From NCBI GenBank assembly GCA_963721075.1, contig CAVRHV010000008.1, positions 1 to 64,000 of the forward strand: 64,000 bases of DNA, written 5' to 3'. Both the position numbers and the translations under genes were made by a program. The DNA comes from DATFVA01 sp963721075 (lineage in GTDB: Bacteria > Bacteroidota > Ignavibacteria > Ignavibacteriales > Ignavibacteriaceae). Shown here piece by piece: positions 21,559 through 31,161 of the stretch. Every line of letters starts with the position of its first letter. Position 1 is the first letter of the stretch. Under the pieces are notes generated by a model, which did not search any database, had not been told where the DNA came from, and was given only the letters and a program-made list of their open reading frames with translations.

Positions 21559-22062
21559 TTATTCTCTCTTCTGCCTTTCGTATTCGTCGGAGCCCGGAAT
21601 CGGTTTATGTTTTATCGTTATAGTGGTATAGAGTATATAGATTACGATAAGGTTAATAATGATGAATATTATCGGTAAAATCCCGGGGTGCCTTGCCAGG
21701 TCGTAGATCTCATACGGTAGGTAAATCAAAGATGATATCAATCCTATCCATTTGGCCCAGTTTGCCTGGTGCCATAATCCATAACCCTCTGCAAATCTTA
21801 AGGATGAGTATAGTATTGCAAAAGATGCGATTATAATCAGCAGCGAATCCTTTGGGTTGGTTATAGCTCCATAGATACTGCTGGTGATTTTTCCCTGGGG
21901 ACTGTAATTGAACTGGCTGACAAAATATTCAAATTTTTCCTGTATTTTGTTATTTAAAAGACTGAGTACACCAAACCCGGCTATCAAAACCAGTATTCCT
22001 TTTGAAAACTCGAATACCGCAATAGTTTTAAGTGATTTCTCAGATTTAAATAAATTTCTCAA
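21559..22062 (-). CDS. DUF2127-like membrane protein
   Basis: The 167-residue protein has about four hydrophobic segments (GILVLIAGFGVLSLL, DSLLIIIASFAILYSSL, WAKWIGLISSLIYLPYEIY, LPIIFIIINLIVIYILY). The phrases RFAEGYGLWHQANWAKW and LPYEIYDLARHP match what I recall of the DUF2127 family of predicted integral membrane proteins, whose function is unknown. It is convergent with PEP synthase, with only 8 bases between the stop codons. Confidence 0.75.
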   Translation of the reverse strand: MRNLFKSEKSLKTIAVFEFSKGILVLIAGFGVLSLLNNKIQEKFEYFVSQFNYSPQGKITSSIYGAITNPKDSLLIIIASFAILYSSLRFAEGYGLWHQANWAKWIGLISSLIYLPYEIYDLARHPGILPIIFIIINLIVIYILYTTITIKHKPIPGSDEYERQKRE

Positions 22063-22399
22063 TGGATTTAGCTGCTTATCTAAGTGTTCATCTGAAAGTT
22101 AATAAAAAGGGGCAGGAGTTTAAGTGACTGGGTTAGACAGATCCCGGAGCAAGCAATAAGAATACTTTCTCCGGGATTGAAAAATTGGGTGAATCGCTGT
22201 TAGTGTTATCTATAATTTGCTGAATAACAGAGGTCTGTGAGAACAGAAGGGTCTGAAAAGAAAATAGAATTGCCTACAAAAAAAGAAACTTCGTTTTCAT
22301 ATAACTCCCCAGAATTATTCAATGAAAAGATCGTGTGTGTGCTAACTTAAGGAAAAAAATATCCAGATATAAGAATTTATATTTGTTAAGCCCCTGTAT
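22063..22399. other. Intergenic region with a long-loop inverted repeat
   Basis: No gene is seen in these 337 bases. A perfect 9-bp inverted repeat, ATCCCGGAG (22141-22149) and CTCCGGGAT (22169-22177), encloses 19 bases. It lies 79-115 bases upstream of the DUF2127 gene start, so it may be an operator or a 5' leader structure. It has no T-tract for a terminator. A weaker TCTGT/ACAGA inverted repeat lies near 22233-22247. Confidence 0.5.
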
Positions 22400-23779
22400 T
22401 TAATTTTTTAACTCCTCTTCATGGTAGATAATATTATATTTATTTATGAGTCTGTGGATTGATCTTCTGTCCAGTCCGCATACCTCTGCGGTCTTCGTTA
22501 TATTTCCATTATTCTTTTTCAGATGGTGAGTGAGGTATTCGACCTCGAATTTTTCTAATAACTTTTCTTTTGCTTCTTTGTAGGGAGGATTAAGGAATGA
22601 TCTGTCGGCGTCACTTTCTTCTCTGGATGCTGGTATCGGAAGGTCAGCTCTTTCAACTATGCCGTTTGAGCTGAGGAAATATGCACGACCTATCAGATTC
22701 TGAACCTCTCTTACATTTCCCGGCCAGTAATAATTTTTTATAGCTGTTTCGGCTTCTTTGGAAATGACAGGTACGGGTTTATCGTCGCGTAAACAAAGAT
22801 CGGCCAGGAAGTGTTTTGCCAGCAGGATAACATCATCCCTTCTTTCCCTCAGAGGAGGTACATCTATCCTTATTGTATTCAGCCTGTAATACAGATCTTC
22901 CCTGAATCTTTTTTCGGCGACTTCTTTTTCAAGGTTTTTATTGGTGGCGGCAATGATACGTACATCTATCTCAATCTCATTACTTGCCCCTACTCTGCGG
23001 ATCTTTCTTTCCTCAAGCATCCTGAGGAGTTTTATCTGAAGTGACAAACTCATATCGCCGATCTCGTCAAAGAAAAATGTACCCTGGTTCGCAAACTCAA
23101 GAAGACCTGGTTTGGTCTTTACAGCCCCGGTGAATGCCCCTCTTTCATGGCCGAACAACTCACTCTCAAAAAGATGTTCAGGCAGTGCTCCGCAATTTAC
23201 GGGCACGAAGGGATTCTTATTCCTTTTACTCATTGTATGAATTGCCCTTGCAATTAGCTCTTTGCCTGTACCGCTTTCGCCTGTTATAAGAACATTCATA
23301 TTTCCGGGAGCAATCTTTTTTACATAGCCTATTATCTGCTGCATCTTGCTGCTCTTATAGAGAAGTCCCGGTATTTCTGTCCTTACATCTTCATCTTTTA
23401 AATCATCCGGCTGTGAACCATTTTGCAGCGCACGCTCAACAGAATCGAACAGTTTCCTTGAAGTAAATGGTTTCTCCAGAAAATCAAATGCACCGTTCCG
23501 CATTGCATCAACGCTGGTTTCAATTGTTCCATATCCGGAAATCATTATAATTTTTGAATCCGGAAAATTATCCAGGGCTGTTTTAAGAATATCCAGACCG
23601 GAATACTCTTTCATTTTAAGATCAGTAATTATAAGATTAAAGCTTTCCTTAGCTACTTTATCCATTGCTTTATGATAGTCATCAATCAGCTTTATATCAT
23701 ATTCCTGGTTCCTTGAAAGCAGTTTATTGAGACTATTGAGCATTTCCTGTTCATCATCAATAATTAATATTTTTTTCAT
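22400..23779 (-). CDS. Sigma-54-dependent NtrC-family response regulator
   Basis: The domain order is receiver (ILIIDDEQEM, phospho-acceptor Asp in LIITDLKMKEYSG, lysine in FLEKPF), AAA+ ATPase (GESGTGKELIARAIH Walker A, ERGAFTGA loop that contacts sigma-54, FFDEIGDMS Walker B), and a Fis-type helix-turn-helix at the C-terminus (ITKTAEVCGLDRRSIHRLINKY). At 459 residues it is complete. It activates transcription at sigma-54 promoters when phosphorylated. Its start is directly after the stop of the sensor kinase gene (2 bases between), so the two form a two-component pair. The nearby cytochrome genes are plausible targets, but I found no good sigma-54 promoter before them. Confidence 0.93.
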   Translation of the reverse strand: MKKILIIDDEQEMLNSLNKLLSRNQEYDIKLIDDYHKAMDKVAKESFNLIITDLKMKEYSGLDILKTALDNFPDSKIIMISGYGTIETSVDAMRNGAFDFLEKPFTSRKLFDSVERALQNGSQPDDLKDEDVRTEIPGLLYKSSKMQQIIGYVKKIAPGNMNVLITGESGTGKELIARAIHTMSKRNKNPFVPVNCGALPEHLFESELFGHERGAFTGAVKTKPGLLEFANQGTFFFDEIGDMSLSLQIKLLRMLEERKIRRVGASNEIEIDVRIIAATNKNLEKEVAEKRFREDLYYRLNTIRIDVPPLRERRDDVILLAKHFLADLCLRDDKPVPVISKEAETAIKNYYWPGNVREVQNLIGRAYFLSSNGIVERADLPIPASREESDADRSFLNPPYKEAKEKLLEKFEVEYLTHHLKKNNGNITKTAEVCGLDRRSIHRLINKYNIIYHEEELKN

Positions 23780-23781
23780 CT

Positions 23782-25237
23782 TTAATTGCTCTTTCCGTTA
23801 AACTTAATTCTGAAGGTAGTCCCTTCTCCTTCATTGCTGACAACAGTTATATCAGCATTATGATTTTTACAAATATTTTTAACAATGTAAAGACCAAGAC
23901 CCGAGCCCTTGCCTCCGGTTTTTGTCGTGAAGAAAGGAGAAAAGATCTGATCTTTGATGTTCTCCTTTATTCCGCTTCCACTGTCCTTAACTGAAAGTAC
24001 ATATGAAGAATTTTCAGCATTTAGTGAGATAATCAGACTTCCGTCGCCGTCCATTGCATCCAGAGAGTTTATCACAAGATTTGTAAGCGCCTGTTCAAGC
24101 TGAAGAGCATCTCCGGTTATTATTGCTTTTTCAGGCATTATTGACTTTGACAATTTAATGTTTTTCTTCTTCAGTATCGGGTTAAGAGTAGTAAGAGTAT
24201 TTTCAACAACCTCAGAAAGATCTACCTCCCCGAAATTCTTCTCAATTTTTTTACTATGCTGAAGTACGTTCTTTGTTATTTCGGATATTTTTTCGGTCTG
24301 GCTGAGAATAACGTTTATATCATCCGAATAACCCATAATTTTATTATTCTGTTCGGCTTCAAATGAAAGGTAATCAGCGCGTGACATAATTATCGCGGTG
24401 TGGTTATTAATTTCGTGTGCAGTTTCTGAAGTGAGCTCGCCAAGTGTAATTAGTCTATCAGCATGCTGAAGCTGTTCAAAGTGGAGCTTATTTATCTCCT
24501 CCTGTGAATCACGAAGTCTGTTCACCATAAGGTTAAAGTTACGGTTAACTGTTCCGAATTCGTCTTCTCTTTCTACCGCCAGATGAGCCGATAAATTACC
24601 CTCCCTTTACCTCTCTCATCGCGAATATTAATTTCTGAAGGGGCTGGTTTATAAACGACTGGAAAATGAAATAAAAACCGGCAGTGATAATAAGTAATAC
24701 TGCAATTCCAAGAAAAATCATATGCCGTGTTCCGGTATAGAACTTTGTCTCAGCCGGGGTAAGATTCGCTCCGACATCCAGATAGGCAATAATATTTGGG
24801 GTATGACAGCTTCGGCATTCAGGCTTATTATAAATCGGGGAAAATGCGTGATACTCATTATTCTTAAGCAGATTAATCCTGCCGGATGCAAGTGAATCAG
24901 GATTGAGACCAGGATGGATACTCCGAAGTCCCATGCCGATATCTTTCCTGGATGAGGCATATTTTATCGTGCCGTCAGGACTAATTATTCTGATATGGTC
25001 TATTCCCTTCCTTTTGCCGAGATCATCAACCATTGACTGAATATTTTTCTGGTTTCCCTGCATCATTGCGTTATCGAGGGTATAGTTCATAAGGTTCAGA
25101 GTTGTCTCCAGCATCATAACTGAGCGCTGATTGAAATTCTCGCGAAATTGTGAGATAAGAAAATATCCCGGGATTACAACGCTTAGAATAATTAAAACAA
25201 GAGCAAAGAAAATAAATTTGGTCTTTATGGATTTCAT
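23782..25237 (-). CDS. Sensor histidine kinase with periplasmic heme-binding motif (frameshifted)
   Basis: The protein has an N-terminal membrane helix (FIFFALVLIILSVVIPGYFL), a periplasmic sensor domain ending in PECRSCHTPN, a second helix (MIFLGIAVLLIITAGFYFIF), HAMP, HisKA (TSETAHEINNH) and HATPase_c (NLVINSLDAM, VKDSGSGI, GKGSGLGLYIVKN). CRSCH is a CXXCH c-type heme site, so the sensor may detect redox state or a gas through heme. The ORF breaks in the HAMP linker. Removing one base from the CCC at 24599-24601 gives EVKGGNLSAHLAVEREDEFG and 484 residues. It is coupled to the NtrC-type regulator. Confidence 0.88.
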
Positions 25238-25586
25238 ATATATCCCCGAAAAAGTGCCTTCACTCCTTCAATCTGATTCTGGAAAGTAATTAAATATTAA
25301 ACAAATCTGAGTTAGAATATTATTGAAAAATTATACAGTTACATTCGAATAAACACAGTAATGATAAACTATGCCAAAAAATAATAATGCATTTTTATTC
25401 GATTTTATAGGGACATTGATGTCACAGTGGGATATTTCTTTCTCAGTAAAGAGAAGTTATTCGCATATTAAATAATTTGTTTTGGATAAAAATACGGCAA
25501 AAACAGCGAAATTCTTAGAATATGGAGGGGGTTGAGGGGTATCAATCTATTGTAGAAATGGCATACACATTGATATTGCGGGGCTG
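25238..25586. promoter_or_regulatory. Divergent intergenic region between sensor kinase and receiver/cytochrome genes
   Basis: These 349 AT-rich bases carry no gene and must hold the divergent promoters for the kinase-regulator pair and the receiver-cytochrome genes. A stretch at about 25559-25574 has TGGCAT then, five bases on, TTGA. This is like a sigma-54 promoter but lacks the essential GC of the -12 element and would start transcription only about two bases before the ATG, so I do not call it. No other element is clear. Confidence 0.4.
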
Positions 25587-25973
25587 ATGAGAATTGTTAC
25601 AATTAGTAGTGATACCAGTCTGATAGAGTTGATTGACAAACCCGAAGTCAAGGGAAAGAATCAACTTCTCGTTTACAACAAAAGCAATGACCTGCTTGAT
25701 GTGGTCTCATTTATCCATACAAATCATCCTTCGATACTGATCGTAGACGATGATTTTCTTAAACCCGATACAGCTCATCTCCTGCAAAATGTAAAGAAAT
25801 TAAATCCCGACATGGCTATCGTATTTATTACCTCAGATTCAGGAATTGAACTGGGTAAGCAAGTAAGCCAGGTAGGAATACACTTTTATGGCCTGAAGCC
25901 TTTAAGTGATAATGAATTAGAAGATTCGATTCGTTCGATTACTAAACTAAAAACAACCTTAACTCAATATTAA
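25587..25973 (+). CDS. Single-domain receiver-like protein
   Basis: The 128-residue sequence is a stand-alone receiver domain: an acidic strand with the likely phospho-acceptor in ILIVDDDFLKPD, the Thr/Ser switch in IVFITSDSG, and the conserved Lys-Pro in GLKPLSD. It has no output domain. The N-terminal acidic pair of typical receivers is not evident (MRIVTISSDTSLIEL), so phosphorylation is uncertain. It is 15 bases upstream of the first nonaheme cytochrome gene and opposite the kinase-NtrC pair, so it is likely part of the same signalling circuit. Confidence 0.75.
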   Translation: MRIVTISSDTSLIELIDKPEVKGKNQLLVYNKSNDLLDVVSFIHTNHPSILIVDDDFLKPDTAHLLQNVKKLNPDMAIVFITSDSGIELGKQVSQVGIHFYGLKPLSDNELEDSIRSITKLKTTLTQY

Positions 25974-25988
25974 TCTAATGGGAGAAAA

Positions 25989-27984
25989 GTGATGAAAAAG
26001 ACGTTGATACTGTTTATGATAGCTTTCAGCACAGTATTACTCTATTCACAGTCTGCCAAAGTTGTGACATACGGAGTAGATCCCCGTCAGGCGGAAGGAG
26101 ATAGTACAGATATCTTTGAACTTCCTTATAATGGTCTGACAAACGTTGGTGAAAATACCCAGATGTATCTGGAAGCTATTTTAACCGATGCTACTCTTGA
26201 TAATCCAACCTGGACTGTAGTAGAACAACCAAATGGTTCTAATCCAGTATTCGGAGCCAGTGTTAACCTGTCTGACGCAGAACAGGTAATAGAATTCAAA
26301 CCTGACTTATCAGGTACTTATAAAATTGTTTTTTCAGATGGTTCAGTTTCTTCTGATCCTCTGGTAATTAAAGTGGGCTTATATCTCGGATACCAGTATT
26401 CTTACCCTGTATTACCGAATCATGCCTGCCAGGATTGCCATGCTGACAAAACAGCACAGTGGGAACAGACAGGGCACTATTCAATTTTTGAAGAAGGTTT
26501 GAACGGTACCTTAAGCAATCATTATGGACCGACCTGTATAAAATGTCATACAACCGGTTATGATGCTAATGCAGTTAATAATGGTTTTGATGATTTCGGT
26601 TTCGTATTCCCCGATACCTTATTCCCTGGACAATTCGATAATATGGTTGCCCAGTATCCTGATGCAATGCTTCGCGCACGTATTCAGTGTGAAAGCTGCC
26701 ACGGACCAGGAAGTATGCACGTAGGTGCTGCTAATGTAATGTCAGTTACTCTCGACGTTCAGAACTGTGCTCTCTGCCACGATGAAGGACACCATGTATA
26801 TCCGGCTCAATGGAGAGCTTCAGATCATGCTATGTTTGCCAAATCCGGCGGCGAAACCAGAGCTTCCTGTGCACAATGTCATGATGGTGCAGGATTTGTT
26901 GATTATATCAAAGCAGGAAAAACACCTCCTTCGAGCGACTATTCTGAAGTAACTAAGATTACCTGTGCAGTCTGCCATGATCCTCACAGTGTTGAGAATC
27001 CTCATCAGCTGAGAACAATGACTGCTACTTTAACAAATGGTTATGAAATTACCGGAGCCGGTAATGGTGCTATCTGTATAAACTGCCACAAAGCCCGTCA
27101 GAATGCCGTAGATTATACAAACAATTATCTTAAGTAACTTAAGCACACACTATGGACCTCATCATGGTCCCCAGGGTGATTTATTAGTAGGTAAAAATGC
27201 TATAACATTCGGTCAGAACATTGAAAGTTCACCGCACTTAGCAGCTACTACCGATGCATGCGTTAGATGCCATATGTATCCGGCAAGTTCTGATGCAAAT
27301 GGAAATGTAATCCTGGTAGGTTCACACTCATTCAATATGTCATATGATGGCGTAGATAATGTCGCTGCATGCACAGACTGCCACGGTGACTTTGGTCCTA
27401 ACTTCTCAGATAAGCTTTGCTATATAAACGGTACAGCAGATCTTGACGGCGATGGAGTTGCTAATGGTCTTCAGATAGAAATTGAAGGCCTGCTTGAACA
27501 GCTTCATGATTTACTGCCTCAGGATGGTAATGGTAACGTAGTTATTAACGATTCTTCTGTAACATTAGCCGAGGCTCAGGCTGCTTATAACTACTTTATG
27601 GTAGAAGATGACGGAAGTATGGGCGTACACAATCCAAGATATATATTCGGAATTCTCAAGGCTTCTATCGAAGCTTTAGGCGGAACAGTAGCTGTTGATT
27701 ATGCTAAGAGCGATATGCCTGAAGATTTCGTATTGTCACAGAACTATCCTAATCCGTTCAACCCAACAACTACTATTCAGTATCAGATACCCGAAGGTTC
27801 TAATGTAAAAGTAGTTGTTTATGACGCTCTTGGAAAACAGGTAGCCGTTCTGGTTAATGAATACCAGGGTGCCGGTTCTTATAAAACAAACTTCAATGCA
27901 TCTAATCTTGCATCCGGAATCTATTTCTGCAGAATGGAAGCAGGAAGCTTTGTTAAAGTTAACAAGATGCTTTTACTCAAGTAA
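25989..27984 (+). CDS. Nonaheme c-type cytochrome with T9SS sorting domain, copy 1 (frameshifted)
   Basis: A signal peptide (LFMIAFSTVLLYSQ) leads into an Ig-like domain (about residues 25-130), then nine CXXCH motifs (CQDCH, CIKCH, CESCH, CALCH, CAQCH, CAVCH, CINCH, CVRCH, CTDCH), an EF-like DLDGDGVANG, and a T9SS type A domain (QNYPNPFNPTTTI to VNKMLLLK). The protein is therefore expected on the cell surface with nine covalent hemes, suitable for electron transfer outside the cell. The ORF breaks at 27137. Removing one base at about 27134 gives YLNNLSTHYGPHHGPQ, as in the intact paralogue, and 664 residues. GGAGA precedes the start. Confidence 0.9.
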
Positions 27985-28018
27985 TATAACTTGAAAATAC
28001 CTCTGAACTAAGCATACT

Positions 28019-28047
28019 AAGGCTGCTCATTGAGCAGCCTTTTTTTA
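28019..28047 (+). terminator. Intrinsic terminator after nonaheme cytochrome 1
   Basis: AAGGCTGCTCA (28019-28029) and TGAGCAGCCTT (28031-28041) form a near-perfect hairpin followed by a run of T. It separates the two paralogous cytochrome genes into independent transcription units. Confidence 0.9.
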
Positions 28048-28172
28048 TATTCTTCTGGAACCCACGGTAATATTAATCACACAAACTTCTATCGATTTTT
28101 CTGAGATTAACATGCAGATAAATTCAAAATCAATGCAGAATTTAAATAAGAAGCTTCTTATGGAGACAGGCG

Positions 28173-30143
28173 ATGAAAAAAAAATTGTTACTGTTTATCT
28201 TTTTCCTTTCTTCAATACTCATTTTTCCGCAAACCGCACATATTGACACATACGGACGCTCCCCTATACAGGTTGATGCCGATTCAACAGATATGTTCAA
28301 TATACCTTATAATGGTCTTACTAATGTGGGTATATATACGCAAATGTACCTTGAGGTCAGCATGGATGGTGCGCATTTAACTAATCCGCAGTGGAATGTT
28401 ATCCAGAAACCCAATGGATCCAATCCTCAATTTGGTACATCAACAAACCTTACCGACTCAAATCAGGTAATTATATTTATACCGGATTCCTCGGGAACAT
28501 ATAAAATAGATTTTACAGACGGATCTGTTGCATCTGATACACTTACAATAAATGCAGGTTTATATTTAGGATATACAGGAGGTATTTTTAAGTGCGGGAG
28601 GTGCCACGGTGAAAAGGTGGATGAATGGCAGCAGACCGGTCACTATATGATATTTGAAGAAGGTCTGAATGGAACTCTCAGCAGCCACTATGGACCCAGC
28701 TGTATAAAGTGTCATACTACTGGATATGACGAAAATGCTGATAATAATGGTTTTGATGACTTTCCGTTTGTTTTTCCGGATTCTCTCTATCCTGGTGTTT
28801 ATGACCAGATGGTTGCACAGTATCCTCTGGCAATGCAGCGGGGGAGGATTCAGTGTGAAAGCTGTCATGGTCCCGGAAGTGAACACTATGGAGCCGCTAA
28901 TATAATGTCGGTTACTTTAGCAGCTGAAAACTGCGCCTGGTGTCACGACGGCGGACATCATGTTTTCCCCTCACAGTGGAGGATCTCCAAACACGCAACA
29001 TTTGAACATGGAATGACCAGAGCGGCATGCGCTCAGTGCCATAACGGTGCCGGCTTCGTGGAATATATTGAATCGGGCAAGCAGCCTATTGCGCAGGATC
29101 TTGCAAAGGTTGTACCGATAACCTGTGCAGTTTGCCACGACCCGCATAGTGCTGAGAATCCTCACCAGCTTAGAACTATGGATGTTACACTTTCTGATGG
29201 TGAAACTGTCGAAGGCGGGGGTAATGGTACAATTTGTATGAACTGCCATAAAGCCAGAGAGGATGCGGTTGAATATACAAACGACTACCTTAATAACTTA
29301 AGTACTCATTACGGGCCGCATCATGGCCCGCAGGCAGATATTCTTTCGGCAAAGAATGCTGTTACATTTGGACAGAATATTCCCTCATCGCCTCACCTTG
29401 CGGCTACGGGTGACGCCTGCGTAACCTGTCATATGTACCCTGGAACGCTGGATCCGTATGGAGATATAATACTTGTGGGTTCACATACCTTCAGTATGTC
29501 ACACGACAGCGTTGATAATGTGCAGGCCTGTTCCCCATGTCATGGAGATATAGGAAACAGTTTTTCCGATAAGAAGTATTATGTGAATGGAAATGCTGAT
29601 CTCGACGGTGATGGCGTTGCAAACGGACTACAGATTGAAGTTCAGGGACTTATGAATCAGCTTAAGTCAATGCTTCCCCAGGATGGAAACGGTAATGTAG
29701 TAGTTAATGATTCATCCGTTACTTTAACACAGGCTCAGGCAGCATACGACTACCTGATGGTTGCGGAAGACAGAAGCTACGGTATTCATAACCCGGCTTT
29801 CGTATATGGTATTCTGAAAGCTTCAATTGAGGCTCTCGGCGGTGTTGTTGCGGCGGGAAATGATAATAATCAGCTGCCTCACGATTTTGATCTGGCGCAG
29901 AACTATCCTAATCCGTTTAATCCGACTACAACAATAGAGTATAAAGTACCGGAAGCTTCTAATGTGAAAATTATCGTTTATGATGCACTCGGCAAGCAGG
30001 TTGAGGTACTTGTAGACGGTTATCAGAATGCGGGAACATATACACTGAATTTTAATGGTTCAAACCTTGCTTCCGGAATATACCTTTGCAGAATGGAGGC
30101 AAAAGGTTTTGTCAAGGTTAACAAGATGCTTCTGCTTAAATGA
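28173..30143 (+). CDS. Nonaheme c-type cytochrome with T9SS sorting domain, copy 2
   Basis: This intact 656-residue paralogue of the preceding gene has a signal peptide, an Ig-like domain to about residue 135, nine CXXCH motifs at about C141, C177, C228, C254, C286, C318, C355, C416 and C453, then a DLDGDGVANG loop and a T9SS type A domain from about residue 574 (AQNYPNPFNPTTTIEY). Extra His residues (GHHVFPSQW, HYGPHHGPQ) could be distal heme ligands. It has its own Shine-Dalgarno (GGAGA) and terminator. The nine-heme pattern is fully conserved between copies, so both are probably functional. The function inferred is extracellular electron transfer or reduction of an external acceptor. Confidence 0.92.
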   Translation: MKKKLLLFIFFLSSILIFPQTAHIDTYGRSPIQVDADSTDMFNIPYNGLTNVGIYTQMYLEVSMDGAHLTNPQWNVIQKPNGSNPQFGTSTNLTDSNQVIIFIPDSSGTYKIDFTDGSVASDTLTINAGLYLGYTGGIFKCGRCHGEKVDEWQQTGHYMIFEEGLNGTLSSHYGPSCIKCHTTGYDENADNNGFDDFPFVFPDSLYPGVYDQMVAQYPLAMQRGRIQCESCHGPGSEHYGAANIMSVTLAAENCAWCHDGGHHVFPSQWRISKHATFEHGMTRAACAQCHNGAGFVEYIESGKQPIAQDLAKVVPITCAVCHDPHSAENPHQLRTMDVTLSDGETVEGGGNGTICMNCHKAREDAVEYTNDYLNNLSTHYGPHHGPQADILSAKNAVTFGQNIPSSPHLAATGDACVTCHMYPGTLDPYGDIILVGSHTFSMSHDSVDNVQACSPCHGDIGNSFSDKKYYVNGNADLDGDGVANGLQIEVQGLMNQLKSMLPQDGNGNVVVNDSSVTLTQAQAAYDYLMVAEDRSYGIHNPAFVYGILKASIEALGGVVAAGNDNNQLPHDFDLAQNYPNPFNPTTTIEYKVPEASNVKIIVYDALGKQVEVLVDGYQNAGTYTLNFNGSNLASGIYLCRMEAKGFVKVNKMLLLK

Positions 30144-30151
30144 TTTTATGA

Positions 30152-30179
30152 AAGGCTGCCAATCAGGCAGCCTTTTTTT
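30152..30179. terminator. Intrinsic terminator between convergent cytochrome and nitroreductase genes
   Basis: AAGGCTGCC (30152-30160), loop AATCA, GGCAGCCTT (30166-30174), then Ts. The TAA stop of the minus-strand nitroreductase gene (30180-30178) touches the T-tract, so the hairpin probably serves both directions. Confidence 0.85.
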
Positions 30180-30687
30180 ACCACTTATTAAAATGTACGC
30201 GTTCCGGTTTATATCTCTCGGGCTGTGCCGGTGATTCACCGGGATAACCCATCACTACCATTGAAACAGGTACAATATTCTCCGGTAGTTTGAAGAGTTC
30301 CTTTATACCTGCCACAATTTCCTCAAACGGATAAATACCTACCCAGACTGCTCCCAGTCCATATGAATGAGCAGCCAGCAGCAGGTTTTCGGTTGCTGCC
30401 GAGATATCCTGTATCAATAAACCTATGTTTTCCTCGAGCTTTCTGTCGCCGCATACTATTATCGCATGAGATGCTTCTTTTATCATTTCGGCATGAGATG
30501 CGGCTTTGAGAATATCTTCGAATATTTCCTTTTTATCCGCTGCAATAAAGTGCCATGGCTGGTAGTCGAACGCTGAAGGCGAATACATTGCGCAATTAAT
30601 TATCTCTTTAACCAAATCCCCGGAAATTTTTTTATCCTGGAATTTTCTTACGCTTCTTCGTGTTTTGATTGCTTCTAAAGAGTCCAT
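30178..30687 (-). CDS. Nitroreductase family protein
   Basis: The sequence is an FMN-dependent nitroreductase of the short type (about 169 residues): AIKTRRSVRKFQDKKIS at the N-terminus binds FMN phosphate, SPSAFDYQPWHFIAA is the conserved second motif, and AHSYGLGAVWVG, then PVSMVVMGYPGE, are typical. Such enzymes use NAD(P)H to reduce nitro compounds or quinones. The ORF opens at a TTG at 30705, but GGGGAGA directly precedes the ATG at 30687, giving MDSLEAIKTRRS, which I prefer. Confidence 0.9.
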   Translation of the reverse strand: MDSLEAIKTRRSVRKFQDKKISGDLVKEIINCAMYSPSAFDYQPWHFIAADKKEIFEDILKAASHAEMIKEASHAIIVCGDRKLEENIGLLIQDISAATENLLLAAHSYGLGAVWVGIYPFEEIVAGIKELFKLPENIVPVSMVVMGYPGESPAQPERYKPERVHFNKW

Positions 30688-30844
30688 ATTTCTCCCCGAA
30701 TTCAAATTAAATTATTCCTGCACTTCAAATATAACAATCATTAATCATTGATTTTTAATTCAGAACAGAATAAATTCTTGTTATAAGCAAATATCTCTTC
30801 TTACTGAGCTGTTATTATCCATTAAATTTACCGGGGAGGGTATC

Positions 30845-31156
30845 ATGGATAAAAAACAAATCATATTTGAGGACCTGCTGAGCCAGCTGGCAGAATGGAA
30901 TGAAAAGTATTGTGACCTCGTGTCCCGCTGGTCTGAACTGCGTTCTTCAGTTAAAACAGATTTCAACGAGTATATAGAAGTTCTTCATCCTGAAATAAAA
31001 CTTGTTGAAACCAGAATGGCCGGACTTCGGGAAGCCAGGGAGGAAGTCCGTGAAGAGCTGATACACGGACTTAAAAAAGCCGTTAAGGAACTGCGGGAAT
31101 CTTATGTCAAAGCATCGCTATCCGGCAGCAGACAGAAAGAAAATATTTTAGCCTGA
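30845..31156 (+). CDS. Small coiled-coil protein, 103 aa
   Basis: I do not recognise a family. The protein is charged and helical throughout (LSQLAEWNEKYCDLVSRW, ETRMAGLREAREEVREEL, KAVKELRESYVKA), with no signal or membrane segment. GGGGAGGG is a strong ribosome binding site before the ATG. It is convergent with the TolC-like gene, with only 5 bases between stops. In composition it resembles the coiled-coil gene at 18840-19121, but I see no clear homology. Confidence 0.65.
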   Translation: MDKKQIIFEDLLSQLAEWNEKYCDLVSRWSELRSSVKTDFNEYIEVLHPEIKLVETRMAGLREAREEVREELIHGLKKAVKELRESYVKASLSGSRQKENILA

Positions 31157-31161
31157 TCTTC

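Noticed and set aside
25559..25574. Possible sigma-54 promoter (TGGCAT then TTGA) before the receiver gene
   Set aside because: The essential GC of the -12 element is missing and the predicted start would be about two bases before the ATG. A similar GGCAC-N5-TTGA near 37561 before cydA has the same defect.
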